This document shows positions 1 through 12,237 of a DNA stretch of 64,000 nt, piece after piece. How positions within the stretch are numbered: position 1 is the stretch's first letter; every line of letters starts with the position of its first letter. The notes under the pieces were generated by a model. It searched no databases. It saw only the letters and a program-made list of their open reading frames with translations, and was not told the origin of the DNA. Origin of the DNA: Diorhabda sublineata (taxonomy: Eukaryota; Arthropoda; Insecta; Coleoptera; Chrysomelidae); contig NC_079476.1 in the NCBI RefSeq assembly GCF_026230105.1, positions 28,448,559 to 28,512,558 of the forward strand. Reading direction: 5' to 3'. A program made the translations under genes and the position numbers.

Positions 1-890
1 GACATCATGTGTTTGGGTTACATACTAACGTGATTTATGATCTTGATTTATTTGAAAATCATTTTCTACTACTACTTCAAAATTTATCACTCAACATTCA
101 AAAAATGTATAAGCTGTATCTCCAGATCGAGCACCCAATTAATTTTTATCCACTATTGTTGTATAATGTACCCGTTAAACGTCTGCTTGCTCGATCTGCT
201 TTCTTGATTTAGTTATATTATATTGTTTTGTTAGGAAAACTTATAAGCTTATTATGTAAAAACCTACTAAATATTTTCAATTTATCTCTGTACACATAAA
301 AAAACTTGAAAAACTAAATTTTCCTAGACCAGATTGGAAACCGAGACCTCCATGGTTTGTGAAACAATTTATAAATTGAAATAGCTTTTGAAACAAATAA
401 ATTTCACTCAAAACTGTCAAATATTATATATAAAATTATGTTTATATACCAACAAAAATGGATATAGAAACTGAAAGGGGCTTCTTTAACACAAGAAAGA
501 AATTAGAGAAGCTACTGAAGTTGAAGTTATATCAATTTTATTGCCAAAAAAGTTGAGGAATGTATGTAATATGGCATATGAATATTGAACTGGCGAAGGT
601 ATTATTAATAACTATAATATTTGTTAAACTAATACATAGATTTTTGGGTTGATTATTATGTACTATGTTTAAATTCTACCGAAAAATATTTAGTAATCGT
701 GGATAAAGTATAGTATTCTACTCATGTAAAATATATTATTATTCACTCGGTGATTTATGCGGCTCGCTAGCGCTCGTGGCATTGAACTTCAACTTTTGAA
801 ATATAACCTCGATTATACACTCGTAAATAATATACTATTTTATATTAGACTATTTAAAAAACCAGTAAATTCCATCTTCTCTTGAGGGAC
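1..890. other. AT-rich stretch, no gene seen
   Basis: No frame shows recognisable protein sequence; the short open frames have no conserved motif. At about 741-785 there is a small CpG-rich patch containing the palindrome CGCTAGCG within otherwise AT-rich DNA, possibly the remains of a repeat. Confidence 0.6.
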
Positions 891-927
891 TATGACAGAT
901 ACTTGAAACATTCATCTTGGTCAAAAA

Positions 928-1762
928 ATGGAATTAAATCGCGAACGTTTTCGGGCATTGATTTTCTATAACTTGCGACGTGGATTAAACCAACAATAGT
1001 CTGCCGATCAACTCGCTTTGAATTTTGGTGTTGAAGCACCATCTGGAGCCACCGTATTTTGCAGGTTTTCCGAGTTGAACCGTGGTCGCACTTTGCTACA
1101 GCTTTGTGAAGGTCGTCCAAAATCGGCTGTTGTTGTGTGAGAAAACATCGATGTTATGCATAAATAGATATTACAAGATCGTCACGTGACATACAGATTG
1201 AGGCATACTTGGCATTAGCTCCACTCGCATACATTCAATATTGCTTGAACATTTTGCAGTCAAAAAGATTTGTTCGCGTTGGATACCGCATAATTTGACA
1301 ATCGCGCAAAAAATTGTTGCAAAGAAATGCTTAAAAAATTCAATTGCGGTGCTTCGAAAGGCGTCTATAAGATCATGACAGGCGACGAATCATGGATCCA
1401 TGCATATGAACTCAAAACTAATCATCAACATTCGATTGTATGTTTCTTTCAAGACGAGCCAAATCCAACAAAAGTTGTTCGTGTAACTTTGAATCAAATG
1501 GTTGCCTGTTTTTTTTCAGAATAACTGGACATGTCGCCACCGATCGATTAGAACAACATCAGTTTAAACATCGACTTGATGGATCATCCGCCGAAAAGTC
1601 CTTTTTTTGGCAACCAATTATTTCTTCACATTCCCGCAGATCAAAAATAAATTGCGTGGTTAATGTTTTTCTACACCAGAAATGTATTGAATGTCCATCT
1701 CAAAACTTGAGTAGCAACCTTCGTTTTACAGTGAAATGAATATAAAAAAATTATTTGCACGA
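928..1762 (+). mobile_element. mariner transposase relic, copy 1 (mellifera-like)
   Basis: This is a decayed mariner transposase gene, a DNA cut-and-paste transposase of the DD34D class. The start at 928 reads MELNRERFRALIFYNLRRG, the typical N-terminus of one insect mariner group. A little further on are GRPKSAVV, then ATGDESW-like (GDESWIHAYE near 1382), FQDEPNPTKVV and MVACFF. The first catalytic Asp (GDESW) is visible. The frame then jumps: the segment with the second catalytic Asp (normally HDNA) is deleted and reading resumes at the LMDHPPKSP and NKLRG blocks near 1580-1660. Several stops and frameshifts are present. The 3' end (GAGTAGCAACCTTCG, then GCACGAA) matches the second copy at 4262-5030. 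It cannot encode an active enzyme. Subfamily assignment is from memory of the motifs. Confidence 0.85.
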
Positions 1763-2100
1763 AAATCAGGCATACCAATAGCACCTGAAGATGTTTGTTG
1801 ATGCGTTCAAATTACATATTTTGGAGGTACATCAATCACACGCGTGTAAAGATCTTAATGGAGAATAAATAAAATAAAAATAAACAATAAATCCATATCC
1901 AATTATAAATATTTGTTTTCATTTCTCTATCTCAAAACTCAAGTAGCAACCTTCATAGTTAATATATTCTTAGTAACCTTGATTAAAATTGTCGTCAAAG
2001 AACACGTGCTTTCCGAAGCGTCTAGATAAAAAAGCCAGATAATTATTCCAAGAATCTGTCCCATTATTTATAGTAAATAATGGGACAGAATATTTGGTTT
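1763..2100. other. AT-rich stretch with a partial mariner end
   Basis: No gene is seen. Around 1930-1955 the sequence CTCAAAACTCAAGTAGCAACCTTC repeats the 3' end motif of the adjacent mariner relics (about 1700-1725), so a small displaced piece of a mariner end may lie here. A short inverted repeat (GTCCCATTATTTA / TAAATAATGGGAC, about 2056-2085) is also visible. Confidence 0.5.
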
Positions 2101-2104
2101 TGAC

Positions 2105-2340
2105 TGTTAACGGTGGCGGTTCACAGTGTTAAGGTGGATTTATACACTCTTCCGTTCGCGCTGACGCTCTTGTTGGCATTACGTTCGAGTCTACATTGGG
2201 TAGGCATTGGAACGCGAGCGCAGAGGTTTGTGTTTTTAAATCACACTTTGTAATCTGCTTAATTGATGTAGAACGCGGACAAGGGCGCCAACGCAGACAA
2301 CAAACACACAAAACAAAAAGTAGACAATGCAACCATATAT
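2105..2340. repeat. CpG-rich segment, possible MITE remnant
   Basis: This stretch is clearly richer in CpG than its surroundings. It begins after TTA with AGGTGGATTTATACACTC, a layout like the termini of Harbinger-like elements, and contains several GCGC and GAACGC words. I could not find a matching inverted right end, so it may be a truncated element. The 67-codon open frame on the minus strand (2129-2332) has no recognisable domain and is not annotated as a gene. Confidence 0.35.
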
Positions 2341-2476
2341 GTTATTGGACAAATAGTGTATAACTTTTATTAAGTCAATTTAGTGCCAACATTGGATATA
2401 ATTCAGAAATAACTGCGAACGCTTCCTGATTATGACTTTTGATATTTGAAGACACGGTGTTTTTTGATAGAATGTG

Positions 2477-2612
2477 CTGAATACACTGATTACATAACCA
2501 CTACATCAACACTCACAATTACACTGTCTGACGCGCGTTTCGATAACCAAGTTAGTTTCTGAAGACGATAAAAATATGAATATCACCAATGATTCCAAAA
2601 ATACCAACTCAG
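2477..2612. repeat. double-hairpin repeat, copy 1 (degenerate)
   Basis: One of three copies in the window of the same repeat. The shared core is ACACTCACAATTACACTGTCTGACGCGCGTTTCGATAACC (written here in pieces: ACTCACAATTACACTG, then GACGCGCGTTTCGATAAC). The flank CTGAATACACTG on the left and ATGAATATCACCAA on the right match the inverted outer arms of copy 2. In this copy the hairpin arm after CGATAACCAAGTTA is damaged. Confidence 0.75.
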
Positions 2613-3745
2613 TTGATACAGTGTGGTTTTACTTGCTTACAGAATGGTTATCTTGTATCATGTATTGTTGAACAAGATTTTTTAAGAAATATTCAGACAC
2701 TCCAGAACTCAAACAGAAATATAGTGTATTTGACTCGTAAACCTAATTTGATACACACGCCTCAGTTAAATATGGCCCGGTTTATGATTATAAAAACTTT
2801 CTATTGAATACTTGTTGCTTAAGGAGAAACTAAGTAATTATTTGTTTGTACCAAATGCATTACTTTTATCCGCTAAAAACTTCCCAATCTTCTTCTTATT
2901 ACCTTCAAGATATCACCGTGGCATTATTTGGAAAACGGTTTGCAGATCAGCTCCTACCAAGCAATCCACACATTCAGTTATTGTTATGAAAAAAATTAAG
3001 AACTTAAATTTTCCTCCCAACCAAAAGGAGTTAATTGCTAAGAATTATTAAAAACGAGTTTGTTATTGATAGTATTTGCAAAAATCATTGACGTACCTCA
3101 GACTGCCCCCATATTATTTTGTGTTTAATCCTAAAACCAAAATACCAGCACTGTAGAAGAAAATCTTTCCTATATCAGAGCCAACTCTCTCTCTCTTTTA
3201 CAGAAACAAATTTCTTGAGATAAAATATTATTCCAGGAATAGCTGTATTCTAATTTCGAAATAATTGATCCAAAGCTGAAATTCTTATCCAGTCGAGTCT
3301 AAATATTTATACAGATAGAAATTTCCAAAGAATGTTTAACATTTCTGTTTGTTTCTAGACTAAACAATATTTATTGCACGAATGACTTATTATATTTTTT
3401 AATATATTGTTAAAACAAAATAATGACGTTAACAAAAATTTTTGATCTAATTGAATCTAAATCGGAAGGCAGACAATTTAATTTTGGGACAGTCTATATA
3501 TCATTTTTATTTCCTCTTCCATCCTTATTTTATTACTAATCTATTTAATATATTCCATTATGTTTTTTATTTATAACTTGAAAAAAGTGTTGACATGAAC
3601 TGGAGCATGAAAACTTGAATATTTCTGAGTTAGGGTGTGTTAATTCGATAAATTATTACAATTCGCAGGTTATTTAGAACAAAGCATGGCAATAGGAGAG
3701 TAAATATATCTTAATGAAATATTGTTGTGGAATAAGATATGATGG
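2613..3745. other. AT-rich stretch, no gene seen
   Basis: Only short open frames without conserved motifs. A short CT microsatellite (about 3185-3198) is present. No terminal repeats were found. Confidence 0.6.
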
Positions 3746-3749
3746 TTAC

Positions 3750-4025
3750 TGTTCTATCGGGTGAACAAGGTTTGGTTACAAAAGTAATAGATAAAAACCT
3801 TGATATTTACTGTGAAACTATCATTTGTCATTCTATCGATATGAACAGTTTGAAATACTACATGGTCTAGTTCTTTTCCCACCTATGTTTTAGCCTTTCT
3901 AATGCATCTTGAAGGAAATTTTGTCCAACCTCCGCAAATTACTGATCTACTTCATTATCCAAAGAAAATCGTTTCCCATGTAGGCTACTGCTTTTGTTGC
4001 ATTGTCGAATCGTTGTTTTATTCTC
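3750..4025 (-). mobile_element. mariner transposase C-terminal fragment
   Basis: Read on the minus strand, the sequence gives GKRFSLDNEVDQ, a stop, then FAEVGQNFLQDALERLKHRW, the conserved C-terminal tail of a mariner-family transposase (normally followed by a cysteine and GDYVE). The catalytic domain is missing. The family differs from the neighbouring copy at 4262-5030. It lies on the same strand immediately downstream of that copy, so two unrelated relics abut. Confidence 0.8.
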
Positions 4026-4261
4026 ATGCAGATGCACACCTTTGCGGCAATTTCCTCGTATAGCCTTATTTAATTTTGGCATATAAAGCTGACGTAATTA
4101 TGTCTCCCTTTCACGACTAATTTGCTAAAATTATACCTTGAGTATCCCAAAATACGGTTAGCATAAACTTTTCTATTGGAGTTTGCATCTTGAATTATTT
4201 TGGCGGTAGTCAACTTCCTAAATTTCCTAAATAACTTTCCAGTTTGCTTGTTTGTTAACAT

Positions 4262-5030
4262 TCGTGCAAATAATTTTTTTATAATCAGTTCACTATAAAA
4301 CGAAGGTTGCTACTCAAATTTTGAGATAGATATTCAATAAATTTCTGGTGTAGAAACACATTCACCACGCAATTTATTTTTGATCTGCGGGAATGAGAAG
4401 AAATAATTAGTTGCCAAACAAGGATTTTTCGACGGATGATCCATCAAGTCCATGTTTAAACTGATGTGTGGGAGCTCGCGGCGTTGTGGTTGAGAATGAT
4501 TCTCTGATTTTTTCGAACACTTCTGGCAAACAAGTGCTGGTGTACCATTCAATATTTGTTTCGACGTTTTGTTGGATTTGGATCGTCTTAAAAGACCCAT
4601 TCAGTCGATTATTGTTTAGTTTAGGGTTCATAAGCATAGATCCGTGATTCGTCGCCTGTCATGATCTTACAGACATCTTGTGAAGCACCGCGATTGAGTT
4701 TATTCAGCATTTCTTTGCATCAATCGTCACGAGATTTTTTTGAGCGATTATCAAATTATGCGGTATCTGATGTCGATTTTCGACCTTCACACAATTCATC
4801 CTATAGCAAAGTGCTAACACGATTGAATTCGGAAAACCTGCGAGACACGGTGGCTCCAGATGGTGATTCAACACCAGAAGTCGAAGCTAGTTGATTGGCA
4901 CACTGTTGTTGGTTTAATCCACAACGGAAGGCATAGAAAATCATCGCAGGGAAATGGCCGCGATTTAATTCCATTTTTTGACCTAGATGATTGTTTCAAC
5001 TATCTGCAAATAACTCGTATGACAACACGT
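4262..5030 (-). mobile_element. mariner transposase relic, copy 2 (mellifera-like)
   Basis: Second copy of the mariner at 928-1762, in the opposite orientation about 2.5 kb away. The start codon is at 4974-4972 and gives MELNRGHFPAMIFYAFRCG. Other blocks on the minus strand are GVESPSGATV, GDESRIYAYE (first catalytic region, W changed to R), NIEWYTSTCLPEVFEKIRE, SSHTS, LMDHPSKNP and NKLRGECVSTPE. The block between the N-terminal domain and GDES is deleted, and the second catalytic Asp is lost (NHNAASSHTS where HHDNASSHTS is usual). The 5' leader before the ATG (TCTAGGTCAAAAAATGG) also matches copy 1, so homology extends beyond the coding part. Confidence 0.85.
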
Positions 5031-5034
5031 TCTG

Positions 5035-6460
5035 AGTACGTTCACCATTGAAAATATCAAACTTTATGACGGTAATGTCAGATTTGCCATATTCACATCA
5101 GTGCTGCCATACTCAAACGCAATTAATTCATCATCGGGTATTGCTCGAAATGTTCCATTAGCGTTTATAAGTATAAAATTGTAATGATAGATGATCAACT
5201 AATTTGAATTTTGGATTGTGAATGTAAAGCTCCATGAATTCATTATTAATGCTATGTTCTACTAATACCTATTTAGGGCACATTTATCCGTCGAGAATTA
5301 ATTTGAGCCCGAACGATAATGAAGGCTTACAAGTTCGAGACCAGTAAATATGCTTATATCCCGTGAAGTATATTGGATTTTTTCTCCTTATCGTAGAATG
5401 TCTTTTTGAATTTCTATTAATTTAATTCGATACTTTTCGCATGAAATTATGGATAACATCATAAGTACTGCTACTTCAAAAAATTCTCAACAATACTAAC
5501 AGTTTATCGTTAAAAATTGAAAGAAATTGAAATTCATAATTTGCATAACAGCTCAATAGATATAGAAAAATGAGCATCCTTTTCATAGAGAAAAACATAG
5601 ATATTTCCAAGTATTCTAAACTTGAGCATGATGTTGATGAAATAAAAAATTGAAGGTATTTCCTATGTTCGCAATTGAAACTTGAGGAATATAGGGTGTT
5701 TTTAAAGTAAATATAATATGCTGTATGTGGTATAAATTAATCTTTGCCGAAAAGTGGTAAATTGACTTCAAACAATGTTATAATGCGTTGTTTATGATTT
5801 AGGGAAGAGAAAAGCAGATTTTAAGCTATTATATCGGGAGAAACAGAGGTTAAAAAGCTGAATTGTTGTTGATAAATTGTATTGATTAGTGTCTCTTTTA
5901 ATTATAATGGCCTTTTTCCAAGAGAAATTACTTTTGACTAAAATCAAAACGATTTATTAACAAAACATATGAAAAAGGGAGTAAGAAATAATAAATTATT
6001 TCTATTATACTATTAGATTTTATAAAATGCAAATTTTATGCTACATTAATATTGTTTTCTAAGACAAAAACAGATTAGATATCAAATAAAAATATCTATA
6101 GATGTCTTATTAGCGATGATATACATTTATCTAGGTCTAGTTTACTAAGCTAGTGAGTCACATTGACCTGTATTCTACGCGTAAACGCGATTTTATGTGA
6201 AACGATGTTTTTTACAAATTTCTCCAACGCTATTTGCAAATATCTTAACCTTAGTGTTGAGATATATTTGTTTTGGCAAATCAGAAAAATCAATGACCTA
6301 TATTTTCTAAGATACCTAATGACGCTCCTCTAAATCGACCAGTTGTACCGAGTGGCACAATAAGATTATCCAACTGAATATCATTTTATTTTTGTTGTGA
6401 ATATTGGTATAGTGTTGATCGTAAACATCTGCACGAAATTTTAGGGAGACATTCCAAGAC
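5035..6460. other. AT-rich stretch, no gene seen
   Basis: The first 100 bases are probably mariner 5' leader. The rest has no recognisable coding, terminal repeats or RNA genes. Confidence 0.55.
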
Positions 6461-6469
6461 ATTTACAAT

Positions 6470-8850
6470 TTAGGAACTAGTTTTATGGACAATCATGATG
6501 GATCTGCTCAAGTCCCGATTCAGGACTCACCAATAGACGTGTTAGAAAAGAAATAATTGACCTGAAACAAAGTATTAAACAAATGACACTTATAATGAAA
6601 AAATCTACTGCCAAGAATAAGACAAATATTACCAATATATCACAAAAAGTAAAAAATACAATATCAACGCAGACCGACCTTACAAAAAACGAAATTAGAA
6701 TTGTTTTTTTACCTTTAGAAATTATTTAATGCCCACCTCATATAAACCCTACAAAGGAGGATTAGAATTACGTGGAAGTGTCCAACATTTCTCCTCCATA
6801 TACAACAAATCAGCTTGCGCACTACGTGAAAGAAAAACTAAGAACTAGTGACTTTATACGATTTGCACTCCGATTTCAAAATTGGTGTACAAAAAAAAAT
6901 TACTTGAAGCAGCTCAAGGATATAAGTATGTGACCGCCTGGTATCAAAATAGACACTGCGTCTACCAGTGAACCTATGGAAGTGGACAATGTAGAGAAAG
7001 AATCTGGCTTTACTCGAGGAAACTTATTTAAGGAGGTCAAAACTGTTTTAAATAGGTTCTGACAAGTAGGCTATAGCTGCTTGTAAGTCCCAGGAAGTAG
7101 AAGATAGAAAGGTCTGATATAATTATAGAACAAAAAAAAGCGAAAAGAAACAATTTCCCACATATGGATCCGATGACTCCACCTAGTGCGCCTATCGCGA
7201 GATTCGGATGCGGCAATTGGACGTTATCTATTGGCAAGGCTGAGGGATCCCATAATCTTTAAAACACTGAGACTATTCCTTGCCTATCTCCACGACTAAC
7301 CATCCACCGTGTGCTTCGAAGGGCACACAAATACCAGCATCAAACTAAAGAGGGACTCCCTAGCTACGTTTCCTTGCATGAATTCTATTATCGCTTCCTC
7401 AATGTGTATTGTATTGGTTCAGCCGAAGTTAAAGCAGATCTTTGTTTTCGACAGAGAAACTTCTACATCTTCAAAAAATTAGGGAAATCCATAGCGAATA
7501 TTATTCCAGTAGCTCTCTAGGTAAATGTAAAATTTTTTAGTAAAAATGACGCGATCAGAGAAGCAAGCACCCTCTGAAAGACTGAACGATAGCATGTTCG
7601 GCCTGTTTCTTATTAATATTTAATCCCTAATACACAAAACAGATGAACTATATCTTTTACTAAAGGAGCTTAATTTTCCAGAAATTGTTGCCGTCCTGAA
7701 CATTGGTTAAATAATAATGAGCCTGTTCTTGTCAAAAACTATACCTCACAAACAACGACTTTACTGAAATAATAAAGTTCAATGATTTAATATCTGAGAA
7801 AATATTCGAATTTTCTATCGTCTACCACAAGACTTACTGACCCTACTACTTTACCTCTAAAAACATACTAATTCTATATAACGATCTCAATATTGATTAT
7901 TCCAGAGTGTGCTCTGGTCAAGAATGTCTTCAGTCAATTTTTTATTCTTTACTTTATCATGAGACAATGAAAGCTGCCAAACATATTTATAATAATAAGA
8001 TACTCGTAATTCTCGTAATGGTCCATTGTGAATGATCTAAAGGCCCCTCCACACTCTCGCGAGAACGCAAGAAACATGTGAGAAATGCGAATGCGGAACC
8101 GATTGGCGTAGTTTTCTCAAGTTCTTGCGCTGGTCTCCGGCAAAGATGGTGAACAGCGGGAGAACGTGAGAACAGGCGAGGAGGCTTATTGACTCCACAC
8201 TCGCATGTTTTTCAGTAACGAGCGAGTCGCCGATTTGAATGATTTTTGCCACTTCTTTTTAATCATTCTTTTCTCTTTAGTATACGCATAATTATAATAT
8301 GCACATGCGTATAACAATAAACTTGCCGCAGTCACAGCGGAAGACTGAAATGAGAACTGAAGTGAGAACTTTGTGAGAGTGTGTACCCAAAAGAAGTTCT
8401 CACTACGGAGAAGATTCTCGCGAGAGTGTGGAGGGGCCATAAGAAATAAGGTTTCTTAATATTTACTTTGTGAATGTACTAATGCTAATTTATACAGTTT
8501 CTTTTTTTGCCCGTGGTTTTAGCAGAGCTTCGCAGTACAATTAATGATTTCAAAAATAAATACTCATCTGGAACTGACGGACTTACATTAAAAATGTTTT
8601 CGAGTCTGCCCGATTGTACAGTAAATCACTTTACCACTTTAATTAACGTTCAATTTCAAAATTGCACTCCATCCCATGTTATCCAAGATTACAGAAACAT
8701 TGGTCAAATAGAGGCTTTTATCATTTCAGTTTAAATATAAAATACTTTGTACTTTTTAGTTTTTACAAGCTTTTGTCTACAAATTGTAACAATTTTTTAA
8801 CAACAAAGCATTTCTTTCTCTCTTTATATATATATAGCTTATCAAACCCT
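6470..8850 (+). mobile_element. non-LTR retrotransposon (LINE) relic A, interrupted by a MITE
   Basis: A heavily mutated LINE. An ORF1-like part lies near 6770-7020 (NISPPYTTNQLAHYVKEKL, then FKIGVQKK and EPMEVDNVEKESG in changing frames). Endonuclease-like sequence follows near 7610-7760 (SLIHKTDELYLLLKELNFPE with a frameshift, EHWL-like, NNEPVLVKNYTSQTTT). Sequence before the reverse transcriptase, LAELRSTINDFKNKYSSGTDG, lies at about 8515-8582; the RT core is deleted and the reading joins directly to the 3' UTR (TTTTTAGTTTTTACAAGC, ACAACAAAGCATTTCTTTCTC) ending near 8835 in a TA run. The same 3' UTR occurs in relics B (33700-35735) and C (44840-45195). A 399-bp MITE sits at 8041-8439. Confidence 0.75.
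8041..8439. mobile_element. MITE with TAA target-site duplication (Harbinger-like)
   Basis: A 399-bp non-autonomous element bounded by near-perfect terminal inverted repeats: left GGCCCCTCCACACTCTCGCG followed by AGAA, right the reverse complement of it. The flanking trinucleotide TAA is duplicated (8038-8040 and 8440-8442). The uninterrupted site is visible in LINE relic B, which reads GATCTAAGAAATAAGG near 34139-34155, so the insertion point is exact. A 3-bp TWA duplication is typical of PIF/Harbinger elements. It is CpG-rich compared with its host LINE and carries no transposase. Confidence 0.9.
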
Positions 8851-10365
8851 TATAAAGGTGCTGGACTTTGCGTAACCTGGGTTTCTAGATTCGAATCTAA
8901 AATCTAAAAAGAAAAAAACAATTTTTTAGGTTAGTTTGAGATAAATTATGTTAGATTAGATTAAGTTAGGCTCGTTCTGGATTTCAAACTCCCTTGTGTA
9001 GAATCACATTTTCATAACTCCGCTCCGTTCTATTTCCACAATGAATGGTTGCTTATTTTGAGTCCTCACCTCACACCCAACTATATACCAAAGGCCATAC
9101 ACTTCCGTCACCATGATATGGTTGTCTTACCCAAGGCATTTTTCATATATGATTATTTAATAAAGAAAGTGGACATTGGAAACCGCCATTATTTATAAGA
9201 CACCCTCTATAATTGTATGCGATCAATAGGATAGAGAAATGTATTTTTAACGGCTATTAGTCGTTCACTTTAAAAGCCGAAACTTCTCGCAAACATGGGT
9301 AGCAATTCTTCTTGTCAATTAGATGTAGGGTGTTGACTTTACTGTAATAAACGAGTTCTAACTGTCAGTGAAATTTATTTCGAACTTATTTTTTGTGGTA
9401 ACGCTGCTGGTTTTGAAAACTAATGAAAAAGAAAATAGAATAATTTACTTAAATACCTACCTTGAAACCCCAATAATCAGTAATGATAAAACGGAATAAT
9501 AAAACGAACAAAGATATGAAAATTATCGATGAATTAATTTCATTACTTTGGACCGAAGAAATATCTATTTACTGCTAAAGATATATATTTGTAAATTAAT
9601 TTCTGCAAAAGATGTTTTAGGAATATAAAGAATTAGAAACGAACCAGAGAATTACTTTTTAACCATATGTTAAATTATATACCCCTGAGAAGAAACAGTC
9701 CAAAACCAAAGTAGATGGAAGATATAACGAAAGTCATATCAAAAAAAGACCAACTCGGCAATGTTTCTGCTTTTCAATTTAGAATGAATTTATTTTTTTA
9801 TCGCTTTCTCCATTATTCGTCTATTTTGATATATGCCTTCTAATGTGCTATGCAATCTCCGTTCTTGTCGTTGATAATTTGCTCAAGTAGAAATTTCCCT
9901 CCGACTGAGGGGCACTACCAACATTCTTTCCATTTACCCCTTTTCTTTTTCTTACCAGGGTCACAATAAGCTCTCCATATTATGGAGATATCTGAAGAAT
10001 TGTTTTATTGGAACATACGAGGGCGATTTGACGAAAGTGTTTTGATCAATAAAAGCTGTCTAAGGCATACGTATTTCAAGATCTCAAATTCTCACATTTT
10101 CTTTTATACTTTGTAGTATGTATAAAACTCAATTTGGAATTGCTTGATATTGGAATTGAATAAACAAAAATATATTGGGGTGTGAAAAACAAAGATCTCA
10201 ATTGATTTTAGGAGAAAAAACGCGCGTTTCATAATATACATTTTTCACTGAATAGTCTTTCTTTTAAAAAAGGCAAGCAAAAGGTATATTAAAACCATCT
10301 GCTTATCTCACTTTGTTGGTTTCTAAAGTATGGGCCTTAAAGTATTTTGCAGAATCAAGTTTGTC
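8850..10365. other. AT-rich stretch, no gene seen
   Basis: Contains a perfect 14-bp palindrome TAGATTCGAATCTA near 8888-8901 and otherwise nothing recognisable. Open frames are short and lack motifs. Confidence 0.6.
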
Positions 10366-10369
10366 TAAA

Positions 10370-10870
10370 ATTGAAGCGTTATCCAATCGATTCTGATTCT
10401 TGCCAGACTGCTCGTATTACGTTGTGCATTGACTAAAACGTAAAACCTTCTTTTTAATGTTTTACCTTTTTGAAGATAGTCGATGGAAAAATCCCATAAC
10501 TATCCCATCATTTTTCCGGACGCTGAAACCTCCTTTATCTTTTTTGGAGCAGGTTTTTCAATTTCAGAAGTGAAGTGGCGGATCTAGACTTCACTTACAA
10601 GAAACATCGATTCATTTTGCTTAAACTACCTAACTAAATCCGTTCTTTTGATATACCGATCCGTCTATCTAAACTTAATCCGACTGTCGTCTTAATTTTA
10701 TGAGCTATGATTACCACGTTTGAAGCTGTCCAAAATTTTACTGTCATAAATTATTGTGCAAAGTCTCCGTACTCAGTGTCTGGCTCCTCTTCCATTTGTG
10801 TACGCGTTTTGACTTTAAATATTCACAACACCTCAGTTATAAGACTATCAAACAGAAACTAGGCTTACAA
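10370..10870 (-). mobile_element. mariner transposase relic
   Basis: Minus-strand reading gives TQMEEEPDTEYG, then LSLDRRIGISKERI (N-terminal helix-turn-helix region), FTSEIEKPAPKKIKE, VSASGKMMG, IDYLQKGKTLKRRFYVLV, matching the order GRT..DE.RSGRP, REIAE..GIS, PGEPAPKKAK, SAGKVMA, IDYLQKGKTING of insect mariners. The first catalytic Asp block is largely lost and the C-terminal half with the other two Asp residues is absent. Several frameshifts separate the blocks. Confidence 0.7.
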
Positions 10871-11858
10871 AGAGTTGAAATTTTAGTAAGAAGTTCTCAA
10901 GGCATGTGCAAATATATTGATAAGTGCTGAAATCTTCAAGTTAAGATCGGAAACTGAATTTATTAAAAAGTCAATTATAAGTTTTGCTAAAATTGATAAG
11001 GTTTTTCATCGTTTATTCTTATTTATATGAACTATTTCCAATTTTTTTAGTATTCATTTCTATTGAGAATTTTTCTATAGATTAATTATTAACTAAATAC
11101 TACTATGTATGTCATATGTAAACAGTAAGACAATTAAAAGGAACATTTTTCTATTTTTTTTTGTTTTTTATTAAAATATGGTGATTGTTATAATAATATT
11201 GTTTATGAATTATCCTAATTTCATATTCACTATAATAATTTGATAGTTGTTATTGATGCAAAATTTAAATGTTGACTATCACGCTTCTAAATTTGAAATA
11301 AAGCCATAATGGCATTTGAAATAGTCATGTTAACGAGCAAACCAATTTAATGGATGACTTCGCAAAAAAAAAGAAACCATATGAGTTAAATTTCTGCATA
11401 ACCGACTTCAGATATTAAATTCTTTGAAATATTGCTTTGGGTGTGACTTAACAATTTCGTTTAATAAAAGTAATCAATAAGATACACACAGCTCATATCA
11501 GTTTAGAATGAAGAAATCATTCAGATACAGACGTATTTCAAACTCACCTACAAATTAATACTAATATTTATCCCATTATTGATAAAGAATGTTTATTTCA
11601 TTCCGTGGATTATTAACATTTGTAATGGGCCACATTTTAACACAACTAAAGAGTATTTTTGAAGGTTCTTAGTTTTGAATTAATCTTATATAAAGTTCTA
11701 TTCATTACAAAATAGAAAAGCAGCAAACGTCGGATTTTAAATCAATTTTCGAATAATACCGCATTTTTTTCGTTCAATACGTTGGTTTATGTTGCCATTT
11801 ACATTGTTAAAAAAACTGCAAGATTTTGTAAGTATCAAAAATCATTATAATAGAAAAG
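10871..11858. other. AT-rich stretch, no gene seen
   Basis: Very AT-rich, with no recognisable coding or terminal repeats. Confidence 0.6.
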
Positions 11859-12237
11859 AACGAACTCTGTAGCTATATTAAAACCTGAGATATAGATCTT
11901 TGAATGTAGAAAAATTGCCAAAAACCTACAAAAATCCATAACTCCACATTGAAATTCCGCGCCTAGTTCCTCTCCAACTCAACCGATTATTTAAGTATTC
12001 AAAAACTCAAAAGAAAGAAGGTGTTTCAGCGAGTGTTCTTAAACCAAAACGAACTCTGTAGCTATATTAAAACCTGAGATATAGATCTTTGAATGTAGGA
12101 AAATTGCCAAAAACCTACAAAAATCCATAACTCCACATTGAATGTCCGCGCCTAGCAACTCTCCAACTCAACCGATTTAAGTGTTCAAAGACTCAAAAGA
12201 AAGAAGGTGTTTCAGCGAGTGTTTTTAAACCAAAACG
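11859..12237. repeat. two-unit tandem repeat, period 189 bp
   Basis: Two adjacent, almost identical units begin with AACGAACTCTGTAGC at 11859 and 12048. Shared text includes CCTGAGATATAGATC, AATCCATAACTCCACATTG, CGCGCCTAG and GGTGTTTCAGCGAGTGTT. The second unit has a short deletion near the word ACCGATTTAAGTG. The unit shows no open frame and probably derives from a transposable element UTR or satellite-like DNA. Confidence 0.9.

Noticed and set aside
9..212. 67-codon plus-strand frame at the window start
   Set aside because: Leu/Tyr/Phe-rich composition typical of AT-rich non-coding DNA; no motif.
8875..8905. TAGATTCGAATC resembling a tRNA T-arm
   Set aside because: It is part of a 14-bp palindrome with no acceptor stem, anticodon arm or upstream A box.
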